From Bacteroidota bacterium (GTDB lineage: Bacteria; Bacteroidota; Bacteroidia; 2-12-FULL-35-15), in assembly GCA_947504725.1 (NCBI GenBank), contig CANNHN010000015.1:1-39239 (forward strand): DNA of 39,239 bases. Reading direction: 5' to 3'. The stretch's first letter is position 1, and each line of letters begins with the position of its first letter. The notes below the pieces were generated by a model. That model was not told the DNA's origin, did no database searches, and saw only the letters and a program-made list of their open reading frames with translations. Positions 26,590-33,776 of the stretch are shown piece after piece. The translations under genes were made by a program, and so were the position numbers.

Positions 26590-27019
26590 ATATCGTTTTT
26601 ATAAAATGATAGCCCTTTTTTATAAATCCTTCTCTTTCGTAGAATTTATGGGCTTTTTCGTTTTCTAAATAGGCATCCAACATCACTTTTTTGCAATTGT
26701 TTTCTTTTGCTTTGTTGATGCACCAATCACATAATAGTTTTCCTATTCCTTTGGAGCGGTAGTTTTCATCAATCACTACATTGTCCATTTCTAAATATTT
26801 TCCTGAATACAATTTTGTGCTAATCCAATAACCAGAAATTCCAATGCATTTCTCAGAATCAAAGATAGCTACTTGTCCGTAACCGTTTTTAAGCATTTCG
26901 GGAAGTAGGATTTTGTATTCTTCTAATGTTAGGGATGATTGTAATTGTTGAATTATAGAAATGTGAGAGAGCATTTCTTCTGTTGTCTGGAGTTCTTTGA
27001 AGGTGTAAGTGTGATTCAT
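26588..27019 (-). CDS. GNAT family N-acetyltransferase
   Basis: A protein of 143 residues, started at ATG 27019 (MNHTYTFKELQTTEEMLS); another ATG two codons upstream lies inside a palindromic repeat. The acetyl-CoA site is NYRSKGIGKLLCDW (the R-x-x-G-x-G/A pattern, about 88-101), preceded by the strand YLEMDNVVIDE. The C-terminal HKFYEREGFIKKGYHF is the usual GNAT end. The acceptor is unknown. The stop lies in the T run of the bidirectional terminator. The gene has lost or replaced its 5' leader: a 30-nt palindromic repeat ends 1 nt before its ATG. Confidence 0.88.
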   Translation of the reverse strand: MNHTYTFKELQTTEEMLSHISIIQQLQSSLTLEEYKILLPEMLKNGYGQVAIFDSEKCIGISGYWISTKLYSGKYLEMDNVVIDENYRSKGIGKLLCDWCINKAKENNCKKVMLDAYLENEKAHKFYEREGFIKKGYHFIKTI

Positions 27020-27020
27020 T

Positions 27021-27050
27021 GTCATCCCCCTGCCCCCTTCGAAGGGGGAC
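27021..27050 (+). repeat. GTCAT-headed C/G palindromic repeat, copy 1
   Basis: A 30-nt unit: GTCAT head, CCCCCTG, then a perfect CCCCCTTCGAAGGGGG palindrome and AC. It starts 1 nt upstream of the GNAT start codon. It matches the two copies around the DUF559 gene with one or two differences each. Confidence 0.88.
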
Positions 27051-27090
27051 TTGATTATGCTACGATTAAAATATCAGTTAGAAACTTTGT

Positions 27091-27348
27091 TTACTGTTTA
27101 TTGTTTGTTGTCGACTCCTTCTTCGGTGGCATTGGCCCGCGTTTGTAGATAATTAATCCGTTCAAAAAGTTGCGTAGTAATTGGTCTCCGCAAGGTTTGA
27201 AGTTTTGGTGATCGGGTGTTCTGTAAAGTGCGTTTACTTCACTTTTAGTAATTTCAAAATCTACTAATTTCAAAATTTTGATTACGTCATCATCTTTTAG
27301 TTCAAGTGCTACGCGTAATTTTTTTAGTATGTCGTTGTTTGATAACAT
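27091..27348 (-). CDS. DUF1456 (YehS-like) family protein, single-repeat form
   Basis: A protein of 85 residues. LSNNDILKKLRVALELKDDD and LRNFLNGLIIYKRG are the start and end of one DUF1456 repeat. The E. coli YehS protein has two such repeats in about 156 residues; the single-repeat form here with a short basic tail is known in Bacteroidota. The function of the family is unknown; it is small, soluble and helical. It lies between repeat copy 1 and the DUF559 element. Confidence 0.85.
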   Translation of the reverse strand: MLSNNDILKKLRVALELKDDDVIKILKLVDFEITKSEVNALYRTPDHQNFKPCGDQLLRNFLNGLIIYKRGPMPPKKESTTNNKQ

Positions 27349-27409
27349 GATTATCTTGTCTTAATTAAAATTTTATTTTTTGAGTATGTTCATGAATTGC
27401 GCAGGGTCA

Positions 27410-27439
27410 GTCCCCCTTTGAAGGGGGTAGGGGGATGAC
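27410..27439 (-). repeat. GTCAT-headed C/G palindromic repeat, copy 2 (3' flank of DUF559 gene)
   Basis: A 30-nt unit read on the minus strand, with the GTCAT head (27439-27435) 2 nt from the DUF559 stop codon. It is in inverse orientation to copy 3. Confidence 0.88.
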
Positions 27440-27441
27440 TG

Positions 27442-27816
27442 CTACTTTTTGTTTTCCTCAATCCATTGTACAATAGCTCGTTCAACATTAGTAATATGGT
27501 TTTTGACTTCATCATCCGTAAAGCGTAATGTATGAAATCCCAACTCTTTTAATTTTTTATCACGTTCTATATCTTCTTCATATTTGAAATCGTGAGAATA
27601 TCCATCTATTTCAATTATCAAATATAATTCTTTGCACATAAAATCTGCAATATAATTTCCAATTGATCTTTGACGTAAAAATTGGAAACCAAGCATTCTT
27701 TTATTTCTTAAGAGTTCACACCAGATTCTTATTTCTGCTTTGGTGGAATCGTTTCTGAGATTTCGTGCGAATGGTTTTAATCGTTTGTTGTAATGGTTGT
27801 TTAGCTCCGTGAACAT
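27442..27816 (-). CDS. DUF559 endonuclease-like protein bracketed by inverted repeats
   Basis: A protein of 124 residues of the DUF559 family (PD-(D/E)xK fold, related to very-short-patch repair endonucleases). Motifs: ARNLRNDSTKAEIRIWCELL (the conserved start, with Glu), LGFQFLRQRSIGNYIADF (Asp about 68), LIIEIDGYSHD (Glu about 78), and GFHTLRFTDDEV. The acidic residues expected for metal binding are all present, so an active nuclease is plausible. No methyltransferase or restriction partner is nearby. The gene is tightly enclosed: repeat copy 2 is 2 nt after the stop and copy 3 is 5 nt before the ATG, in inverted orientation. This suggests a small mobile unit, but transposition by DUF559 proteins is not established. 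Confidence 0.9.
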   Translation of the reverse strand: MFTELNNHYNKRLKPFARNLRNDSTKAEIRIWCELLRNKRMLGFQFLRQRSIGNYIADFMCKELYLIIEIDGYSHDFKYEEDIERDKKLKELGFHTLRFTDDEVKNHITNVERAIVQWIEENKK

Positions 27817-27821
27817 AATTT

Positions 27822-27851
27822 GTCATCCCCCTGCCCCCTTCAAAGTGGGAC
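27822..27851 (+). repeat. GTCAT-headed C/G palindromic repeat, copy 3 (5' flank of DUF559 gene)
   Basis: A 30-nt unit with the GTCAT head facing the DUF559 start codon, 5 nt away. It ends 16 nt before the stop of the E1 gene. It differs from copy 1 at two positions. Confidence 0.88.
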
Positions 27852-27867
27852 TTGCTCCGTAATTTTA

Positions 27868-30000
27868 TTAGTATGATAATAATTCACCAATCGCTTTAGC
27901 AACTTTGCTTGCATTCGGTAACATCGTTGTCTCTAAAATTGAATTCAAAGGAATAGCTGGTAAATTTTCCGATCCAATAACATCCACTGGTGCATCTAAA
28001 AATTCAAAACATTTTTTCGAGATTCTACCGGCTAATGCTTGTGGGAACCCATTGTTATAAGGTTCTTCTGTAAGCACCATGCATTTTCCGTGTTTTTTTA
28101 CAGATGCTAAAATTGTTTCTTCATCCAAAGGATTCAATGTTCTTAAATCCACAATTTCTACTTGTCCTGGAAAGTTTTTCGCTGCGTTTTTCGCCCAATA
28201 TACGCCCATGCCATAGGTAATGATAGTGATGGATGATGTATAATGTGAGATGGCAAATGTACCATCTTCCATTTTCCATTTTCCATTTTCCATTCCCACT
28301 TCCTGAACCATTCTCGCTTTTCCAAACGGAATAATATAATCTTCATCGGGTTCAATTGTTTTTGCGTCTTCTGTTCCTTTGATTTTACTCCAGTACAAAC
28401 CTTTGTGCTCTAACATTACAACTGGATTCGGATCATAGTACGCAGCTTTCATCAAACCTTTTAAATCAGCACCTGTTGATGGATAACAAATTTTTATTCC
28501 TCGAATATTTGTAAGAATACTTTCTACACTGGAAGAGTGATATGGTCCGCCACTTCCATACGCACCAATTGGAACACGAATGATTGCACTCACCGGCCAT
28601 TTACCATTTGATAAATAACAAGAGCGACTCACTTCTGTAAACAATTGATTTAAGCCTGGCCAAATATAATCGGCAAATTGAACTTCTACAATTGGTTTGC
28701 AACCAGCTGCACTCATACCAACTGTGCTTCCGATAATAAATGCTTCTTGAATAGGTGTGTTGAATACTCTATGATCGCCATACGTTTGAGCTAAGGTTGC
28801 AGCCTCACGAAAAACTCCGCCCAATCTACCTCCAACATCTTGTCCGTACAACAAACATTCCGGATGTTTAGCCATCAATTCACGAATCGCAAAAAGGGCA
28901 GAATCCACCATCACGGTTTTTTCTTTTCCTGCAGGTTCACGTTCTCCTTTTTCTTCTGTAACAGGAGTAGGAGCGAAGTCGTGATCAAATAAATCTTCGG
29001 GACGAGGATCTTCAGCTAACAATGCTTTTTGATAATCGCGTTCTACTTTTTCTTTTGCAAGAAGTTCAATTTCGTTTAATTCAGAAGTTAAAAATCCTGC
29101 AACAATCATTTGATTGCGCAATCTTGGGAATGGATCACGTTTTTGTGCTTCTTCCAAATCATCGCGATACCATTCCTTGCGAACGCCTGATGTATGGTGG
29201 TTCAACAAAGGAACTTTAGCATGAATTAAAAATGGTCTGCGTTCCTTTCGAATAATGGCAATAACTTCTTTAACGGTATTGTACGATTTTTCAAAATCAG
29301 TTCCGTCAATCGTTCTTGTTTCTAAACCTTTAAATCCTTTGGCATATTCGGTTGCATCTTGAGCACGAATTTCTTTTGCATTTGCAGAAATATCCCATTC
29401 GTTATCCTGAACAACATAAAGAATTGGCATCTTTTTCAAAACTGCCATTTGAAATGCTTCGGCAACTTCACCTTCGGTAATACAAGCATCGCCTAAAGAA
29501 CAAACTGCGATTGGTTTGTCGTTTCCGTAATCGGGAAGTAAGTTTTGTTTTTCTAAATATTGAATTCCCATAGCCACTCCAGTTGTAGGAATAGCCTGCA
29601 TTCCTGTTGCAGATGATTGCATTGGAATTTTGGGCATGTCCTCTCTTTTTAAACTCGGATGACAATAATAGGTTCTTCCACCTGAAAATGGATCATCTCG
29701 TTTAGCAAGTAATTGCAACATTAATTCGTAAGGTTGCATTCCTATTCCAAGCAACATGCTGTCGTCACGATAATAAGCAGAAAGAAAATCCTGAGGTAAT
29801 AATTGTAAACCAACTGCAAGCTGAATAGCTTCGTGTCCGCGAGAGGTAGCATGCACATATTTTGCCGTTACTTCTTTGTTGGCTTCGTATAATTCGGCCA
29901 TTGCTTTTGCTGTACACATTAAATCAAATGTTTTCAGCAACATTGCTTCATCAATGGATGAATTTATTTTTCGTTTTTTATCAGTGTTTAATTCCGCCAT
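27868..30000 (-). CDS. 2-oxoacid dehydrogenase E1, alpha-beta fusion
   Basis: A protein of 710 residues joining E1-alpha (about 20-320) and E1-beta (about 360-710), as is common in Bacteroidota. The TPP site is SLGDACITEGEVAEAF through VVQDN (about 168-200). Alpha features include YVHATSRGHEAIQLA and the loop GGRTYYCHPS. Beta features include LLYGQDVGGRLGGVF, NTPIQEAFIIGSTVGMS, VEVQFADYIWPGLNQ and TITYGMGVYWA. It decarboxylates branched-chain 2-oxoacids or pyruvate and passes the acyl group to an E2, which is not in this window. About 22 residues near 563-585 (GMENGKWKMEDGTFAIS) are encoded by an inserted intergenic-type repeat, yet the frame is kept. Confidence 0.93.
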   Translation of the reverse strand: MAELNTDKKRKINSSIDEAMLLKTFDLMCTAKAMAELYEANKEVTAKYVHATSRGHEAIQLAVGLQLLPQDFLSAYYRDDSMLLGIGMQPYELMLQLLAKRDDPFSGGRTYYCHPSLKREDMPKIPMQSSATGMQAIPTTGVAMGIQYLEKQNLLPDYGNDKPIAVCSLGDACITEGEVAEAFQMAVLKKMPILYVVQDNEWDISANAKEIRAQDATEYAKGFKGLETRTIDGTDFEKSYNTVKEVIAIIRKERRPFLIHAKVPLLNHHTSGVRKEWYRDDLEEAQKRDPFPRLRNQMIVAGFLTSELNEIELLAKEKVERDYQKALLAEDPRPEDLFDHDFAPTPVTEEKGEREPAGKEKTVMVDSALFAIRELMAKHPECLLYGQDVGGRLGGVFREAATLAQTYGDHRVFNTPIQEAFIIGSTVGMSAAGCKPIVEVQFADYIWPGLNQLFTEVSRSCYLSNGKWPVSAIIRVPIGAYGSGGPYHSSSVESILTNIRGIKICYPSTGADLKGLMKAAYYDPNPVVMLEHKGLYWSKIKGTEDAKTIEPDEDYIIPFGKARMVQEVGMENGKWKMEDGTFAISHYTSSITIITYGMGVYWAKNAAKNFPGQVEIVDLRTLNPLDEETILASVKKHGKCMVLTEEPYNNGFPQALAGRISKKCFEFLDAPVDVIGSENLPAIPLNSILETTMLPNASKVAKAIGELLSY
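28229..28297. repeat. intergenic-type ATGGAAAATGG repeat inside the E1 coding sequence
   Basis: On the plus strand GATGTATAATGTGAGATGG, then CCATCTTCCATTTTCCATTT and further CCATTTT units. The same blocks flank 33571-33690 and partly 14579-14668. Length is a multiple of three within the frame, so it is translated. Confidence 0.7.
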
Positions 30001-30208
30001 GGTTTTGTACTGTTAAAGCGTTTTAATATGCTATTAATTGAATGTTACGAAAATGAGTAATCAACCCAATAATAGTATAGTTAAATGTAATAGTATTTAC
30101 TTTAAATTCCAACAAAATTAATATTGGCAGAATATAGTATTGCAAAATGACTAAAATGGCAAATAATTGTTTGTTTTGGCTTTTAAATTCTGCTTAAACT
30201 TATTACTG

Positions 30209-30216
30209 TACCTTTG
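30209..30216 (+). promoter_or_regulatory. Bacteroidota -7 element before the dbpA-like gene
   Basis: TACCTTTG matches TAnnTTTG and lies 18 bp before ATG 30235. The TTG inside it (30214) is in frame with the helicase, but its place in the promoter argues against use as a start. Confidence 0.6.
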
Positions 30217-30234
30217 CAGTCTAAAACGAATAAG

Positions 30235-31545
30235 ATGTTACAAAAAGTGCTGGAGAATCTGAAGATTGCAAGTTTGAATGAAATGCAGTTGGCAACGATA
30301 GAAGCTTCCAAGAAATCAAACGATATTATTTTATTATCTCCCACTGGTTCTGGAAAAACCTTAGGATTCCTATTACCTATATTAAATAATTTAGATAAAA
30401 GTAAAGAGGGAATTCAAGCATTAGTGATTGTTCCTTCCAGAGAGTTGGCTATACAAATTGAACAAGTGTTCAAACAAATGCAAACCGGTTTTAAAGTGAA
30501 TTGTGCGTATGGTGGACATTCTACAAAAACGGAAAAAAACAGTTTAGGAGAAGCGCCTGCAGTTTTAATTGGAACACCAGGAAGATTAGCATTTCACATA
30601 CGTAATAAAAATATAAATACAGCTACCATTCACACATTGGTATTGGATGAGTTTGATAAGGCTTTGGAATTTGGATTTCAGGAAGACATGTCGTTTATCA
30701 TTTATCATTTGAAAAATTTGAAAAACAGAATGTTGACTTCTGCCACTCAGATGAAATCAATTCCGGAATTTGCTGGATTAAAAGAACCTGTCGAATTAAA
30801 TTTTTTAAGTAAAACACCCGTAAAAGCAGAAGGATTAAAATTAAAAGTGATTCAGTCGGATGCAAAAGATAAAATAGATGCTTTGTTTTCTTTGATCTGT
30901 CAATTGGGAAATACTGCTACATTGGTTTTTTGTAATCACAGAGATGCTGTGGATAGGATAAGTGCATTGCTTTTGGAAAAAGGACTTTATCACGGAACCT
31001 TTCATGGAAAGATGGAGCAGGAGGACAGAGAAAGAGCCTTGATCAAATTCAGAAATGGAACGAATCAGATTTTAGTAACCACTGATCTGGCTTCACGCGG
31101 ATTGGATATTCCAGAAATTCAAAATGTGATTCATTTTCAATTGCCACATACCGAAGATGTATTCATTCATCGCAATGGAAGAACAGCAAGGATGAATGCA
31201 AAGGGAACTTCTTATTTGCTTTTGGGTCCAGAAGAATTTGTTCCATCGTTTATTAAAGACACGCCTCCGAAAGAAAAATTATCTTCAGCAAATAAAATTC
31301 CTGAGAACACACCTTGGAGTACGCTTTACATTGCTGCAGGCAAAAAAGATAAGATCAATAAAATGGATATTGTGGGAATGCTTTTGCAAAAAGGAAAACT
31401 AGGAAAAGATGAATTGGGTTTGATTGAAGTGTTGGATTTTTCTTCGTATGCTGCTGTAAAGCGTGATAAGATTGACCAGATGCTCCGTTTAGTGAAAGAG
31501 GAAAAGATTAAGGGCAGGAAGATAAAGATGGAAGTTTCGAAATAG
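30235..31545 (+). CDS. dbpA: DbpA-like DEAD-box RNA helicase
   Basis: A protein of 436 residues starting MLQKVLENLKIASLNEMQ. Motifs: Walker A SPTGSGKT, PSRELA, GTPGRLAF, motif II VLDEFDKAL (DEFD), TSAT, TTDLASRGLDIPE and HRNGRTAR. The C-terminal 70 residues (LYIAAGKKDKINKMDIVGML ... FSSYAAVKRDKIDQML, KIKGRKIKM) form the DbpA RNA-binding domain that recognises hairpin 92 of 23S rRNA. The predicted role is a late step of 50S subunit assembly. The DEFD form of motif II and HRNGR instead of HRIGR are unusual but seem shared with Bacteroidota relatives. The next plus-strand feature is a palindromic repeat 50 nt after the stop. Confidence 0.9.
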   Translation: MLQKVLENLKIASLNEMQLATIEASKKSNDIILLSPTGSGKTLGFLLPILNNLDKSKEGIQALVIVPSRELAIQIEQVFKQMQTGFKVNCAYGGHSTKTEKNSLGEAPAVLIGTPGRLAFHIRNKNINTATIHTLVLDEFDKALEFGFQEDMSFIIYHLKNLKNRMLTSATQMKSIPEFAGLKEPVELNFLSKTPVKAEGLKLKVIQSDAKDKIDALFSLICQLGNTATLVFCNHRDAVDRISALLLEKGLYHGTFHGKMEQEDRERALIKFRNGTNQILVTTDLASRGLDIPEIQNVIHFQLPHTEDVFIHRNGRTARMNAKGTSYLLLGPEEFVPSFIKDTPPKEKLSSANKIPENTPWSTLYIAAGKKDKINKMDIVGMLLQKGKLGKDELGLIEVLDFSSYAAVKRDKIDQMLRLVKEEKIKGRKIKMEVSK

Positions 31546-31595
31546 TAGACTCAACAAGAAGTTGAGTTGCGATGATTGTTTGATTTCCTAACTGG

Positions 31596-31623
31596 GAGAT
31601 CCCGTGTCGTGGCACGGGATGAC
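31596..31623 (+). repeat. GTCAT-headed palindromic repeat, identical to 24228-24255
   Basis: A 28-nt copy identical in every base to the right arm of the pair at 24172-24255. It lies between the convergent dbpA-like and DUF3817 genes. The hairpin CCCGTG...CACGGG could act on either transcript's 3' end. Confidence 0.88.
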
Positions 31624-31636
31624 GGTTGCGAGGAAA

Positions 31637-31933
31637 TTATTTGTTCTTCAAAATTCTCTCCAAATAAAATGTTCCGAAAGGCAAAAAGGATAATAAAAAT
31701 CCAATTGTTGCTAGTTTGATGGACCATTTGTATTTGATAGTTGCCATTAAAAGTAACAGACAGAAAGCGACAAACAATACTCCGTGAGCCATTCCTGCAA
31801 TTTTAACAGGCATTGGCATTTCCAAAAAATATTTCAAAGGCATTGCAATGAATAATAAAACAAGAAAGGAAACTCCTTCAGCGAATCCTACTTTTAGGAA
31901 GATGTTGAATAGTTTGTTGTTAGTGTTGTTCAT
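31637..31933 (-). CDS. DUF3817 small integral membrane protein
   Basis: Start at ATG 31933 (MNNTNNKLFNIFLKVGFAEG), 98 residues. Three hydrophobic segments: about 12-31, 46-66 and 72-90. The order FAEGVSFLVLLFIAMPLKY, then VKIAGMAHGVLFV, then a third helix, is the DUF3817 (YdzA-like) pattern. The function of the family is not known. It begins 1 nt after the rluF stop and is co-transcribed with it. Confidence 0.88.
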   Translation of the reverse strand: MNNTNNKLFNIFLKVGFAEGVSFLVLLFIAMPLKYFLEMPMPVKIAGMAHGVLFVAFCLLLLMATIKYKWSIKLATIGFLLSFLPFGTFYLERILKNK

Positions 31934-31934
31934 G

Positions 31935-32678
31935 CTAATCTTCAATTTCGTTTATAATTGATGCTTCCTCTGTTTTACTTGAATTTTCAACAAGCTTATT
32001 AATCGTATTCATTTCTTCAGTTGTCAAATATCTCCAGCCTCCATTGTTGATTCCATTAACAGAAACATTCATAATTCTTATTCGTTGTAGTTTCCAAACT
32101 TTGAAATCTAAGGCATCACACATTCTACGGATTTGTCGGTTCAGACCTTGTGTTAAAATAATTCTGAATTTATTTTCGGCTTCTTGTTTTATAAAACATT
32201 TTTTAGTGACCGCATCTCCAATATCTACACCGTTTCCCATTTTTTGGATAAAGTCGGAAGTAATAGGTTTGTCAACCATTACCAAATATTCTTTTTCATG
32301 ATTGTTGCCAGCGCGTAATATTTTATTCACGATATCACCATCATTTGTCAGAAAAATTAATCCTTCGGAAGGTTTATCTAATCGACCAATGGGGAAAATT
32401 CTTTTGGGATGATTGATAAATTCAATGATGTTGTCTTTGTCTTTTAAGTCGGTAGTGCAAGTGATTCCAGGAGGTTTATTAAATGCGATGTAAATTAATT
32501 TCTCTTTTGATTTTAATGGTTTTAAGTCGATAGTGATTACATCTTCATCCGAAACTTTTGTTCCGAGTTCAGGGATTTTTCCATTAACAGTAACGCGACC
32601 TTGTTCGATTAACTTATCAGCTTCTCGTCTGGAGCATGTTCCAGTATCACTGATGTATTTGTTTAATCGAGTTTGCAT
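31935..32678 (-). CDS. rluF: 23S rRNA pseudouridine synthase, RluF type
   Basis: A protein of 247 residues. An S4 RNA-binding domain occupies 2-50 ([20 protein letters not shown]). The catalytic motif is [18 protein letters not shown] with the Asp near 100, followed by HEKEYLVMV and the C-terminal [13 protein letters not shown], characteristic of the RsuA/RluB/E/F family. The N-terminus matches RluF best, which modifies U2604 of 23S rRNA (E. coli numbering). It lacks the long basic tail of some RluF proteins and ends with an acidic stretch (IINEIED). Confidence 0.9.
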   Translation of the reverse strand: MQTRLNKYISDTGTCSRREADKLIEQGRVTVNGKIPELGTKVSDEDVITIDLKPLKSKEKLIYIAFNKPPGITCTTDLKDKDNIIEFINHPKRIFPIGRLDKPSEGLIFLTNDGDIVNKILRAGNNHEKEYLVMVDKPITSDFIQKMGNGVDIGDAVTKKCFIKQEAENKFRIILTQGLNRQIRRMCDALDFKVWKLQRIRIMNVSVNGINNGGWRYLTTEEMNTINKLVENSSKTEEASIINEIED

Positions 32679-32710
32679 TTAATACTATTTTAAAATCATT
32701 ATCGTCCTTT

Positions 32711-32734
32711 CACTTCGACTACGCTCAGTGTGAC
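32711..32734 (-). repeat. GTCAC-headed palindromic repeat
   Basis: Read on the minus strand it is GTCACACTGAGCGTAGTCGA followed by AGTG, a hairpin with CACT/AGTG ends. It lies in the 126-bp gap between the enoyl-CoA hydratase and rluF genes. It is a fourth palindrome family with a head like the others (GTCAC against GTCAT). Confidence 0.7.
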
Positions 32735-32804
32735 GGTTAGTGCCTGACTGATACTAATAACATTCCCTATTTCCCTAATTCCCCAATAACTCAATTAACT
32801 TATT

Positions 32805-33563
32805 TTAAGCTTTCGCTTTAAATTTATTAATGGCATTGATAGTAAATTCTGAAAGCACTAATTTTCCGCTCATTTCAGCACGTTCGATTAAAAGCGTATC
32901 CCAATTTTCTGTTCCTCTCCAAAAAACTTTTTTAAGCATCGCCATTGCTTCAGGATTTGACTTAGAAAGTTTATCAGCAAGCGAATTAATTGCTATATCT
33001 AATTCTTGTGTTGTTTTAAAAATTTCCACATACAGTCCTTTTTCTCTAGCCCATTCTGCAGATTGCCATTCGGTTGCATTTATTGATAAGGATGTAAATG
33101 CAGAAGTTCCAACTTTTCGTTCAACTGCAGGTCCAACCACAAATGGTCCGATTCCAACAGCAAGTTCACTTAGTTTGATAGAAGCCGAATCAACTGCTAA
33201 AGTATAATCCGCTGCAGATGCAATTCCAACACCACCGCCAACAGCTTTCCCTTGAACACGTGCAATTACAAATTTTGGAGCTGTACGAATAGCATTGATG
33301 ACCATCGCAAATCCGGAGAAGAATTTTTTTCCGGTTTCTAAATCTTTAATAGAAATTAACTCATCAAAAGAGGCTCCCGCACAAAATGCTTTATCGCCTT
33401 CACTTTGTAACACAATAACTTTTGCATTTGTATCATTGCCTGCTTTCGAAATTTCTTCCGCTAATTGACGAAGCAAAGCGCCAGGCATTGAATTGCTTTG
33501 TGGATGAAAAAAAGTGATGGTAGCAATTCCGTTTGTTGTATTTGATTTGATATGACCTTCCAT
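32805..33563 (-). CDS. enoyl-CoA hydratase/isomerase family protein
   Basis: A crotonase-fold protein of 252 residues. The oxyanion hole is formed by AFCAGASFDEL (about 59-69) and VQGKAVGGGVGIASAADYTL (about 103-122). The first catalytic Glu is present (Glu133, LSELAVGIGP). The second, which in mitochondrial crotonase lies in the AMEM segment, is replaced here by Thr or Ser (SAFTSL), so simple hydratase activity is uncertain; isomerase, hydrolase or methylglutaconyl-type reactions are possible. It stands apart from the paa-like cluster but could serve the same acyl-CoA pool. No operon partner is visible. Confidence 0.88.
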   Translation of the reverse strand: MEGHIKSNTTNGIATITFFHPQSNSMPGALLRQLAEEISKAGNDTNAKVIVLQSEGDKAFCAGASFDELISIKDLETGKKFFSGFAMVINAIRTAPKFVIARVQGKAVGGGVGIASAADYTLAVDSASIKLSELAVGIGPFVVGPAVERKVGTSAFTSLSINATEWQSAEWAREKGLYVEIFKTTQELDIAINSLADKLSKSNPEAMAMLKKVFWRGTENWDTLLIERAEMSGKLVLSEFTINAINKFKAKA

Positions 33564-33570
33564 GGTTTAA

Positions 33571-33690
33571 ATGTATAATGTATGATGGTTAATGGAAAAT
33601 GTATTTTTTAAATTGGTTACTGTAGTTTTTTCTTTATCAAATTTTTTTGAGGCCTTTGTTCCATCTTCCATTCTACATCTGCCATCCCCA
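33571..33690. repeat. intergenic ATGTATAATGTATGATGG / CCATCTTCC repeat
   Basis: The left part (ATGTATAATGTATGATGG, from 33571) and the right part (CCATCTTCCATTCTACATC, from 33660) are the same blocks that appear, closer together, inside the E1 gene at 28229-28297. The region is upstream of the enoyl-CoA hydratase gene. Confidence 0.55.
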
Positions 33691-33706
33691 ACAGGGTGTA
33701 AATATA

Positions 33707-33741
33707 AATAAAAAAGTCCCGCTCCGGTTGGGGCGAGACTC
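33707..33741 (-). terminator. intrinsic terminator of the 150-residue unknown gene
   Basis: On the minus strand AGTCTCGCCCC / GGAGCGGGACT stem with one mismatch and an AACC-type loop, followed by TTTTTTATTT. It lies about 36 nt after the stop codon. Confidence 0.85.
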
Positions 33742-33776
33742 AATTAAACTATTGTTTAACCCTTATATTAATTCAA

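Noticed and set aside
27021-27851. Three similar 30-nt repeats considered as a CRISPR array
   Set aside because: Spacing is irregular (about 360 and 380 nt), one copy is inverted, genes lie between them and no cas genes are present.
30214-30216. TTG as start of the DbpA-like helicase
   Set aside because: It lies inside the TACCTTTG promoter element; ATG 30235 gives the usual N-terminus.
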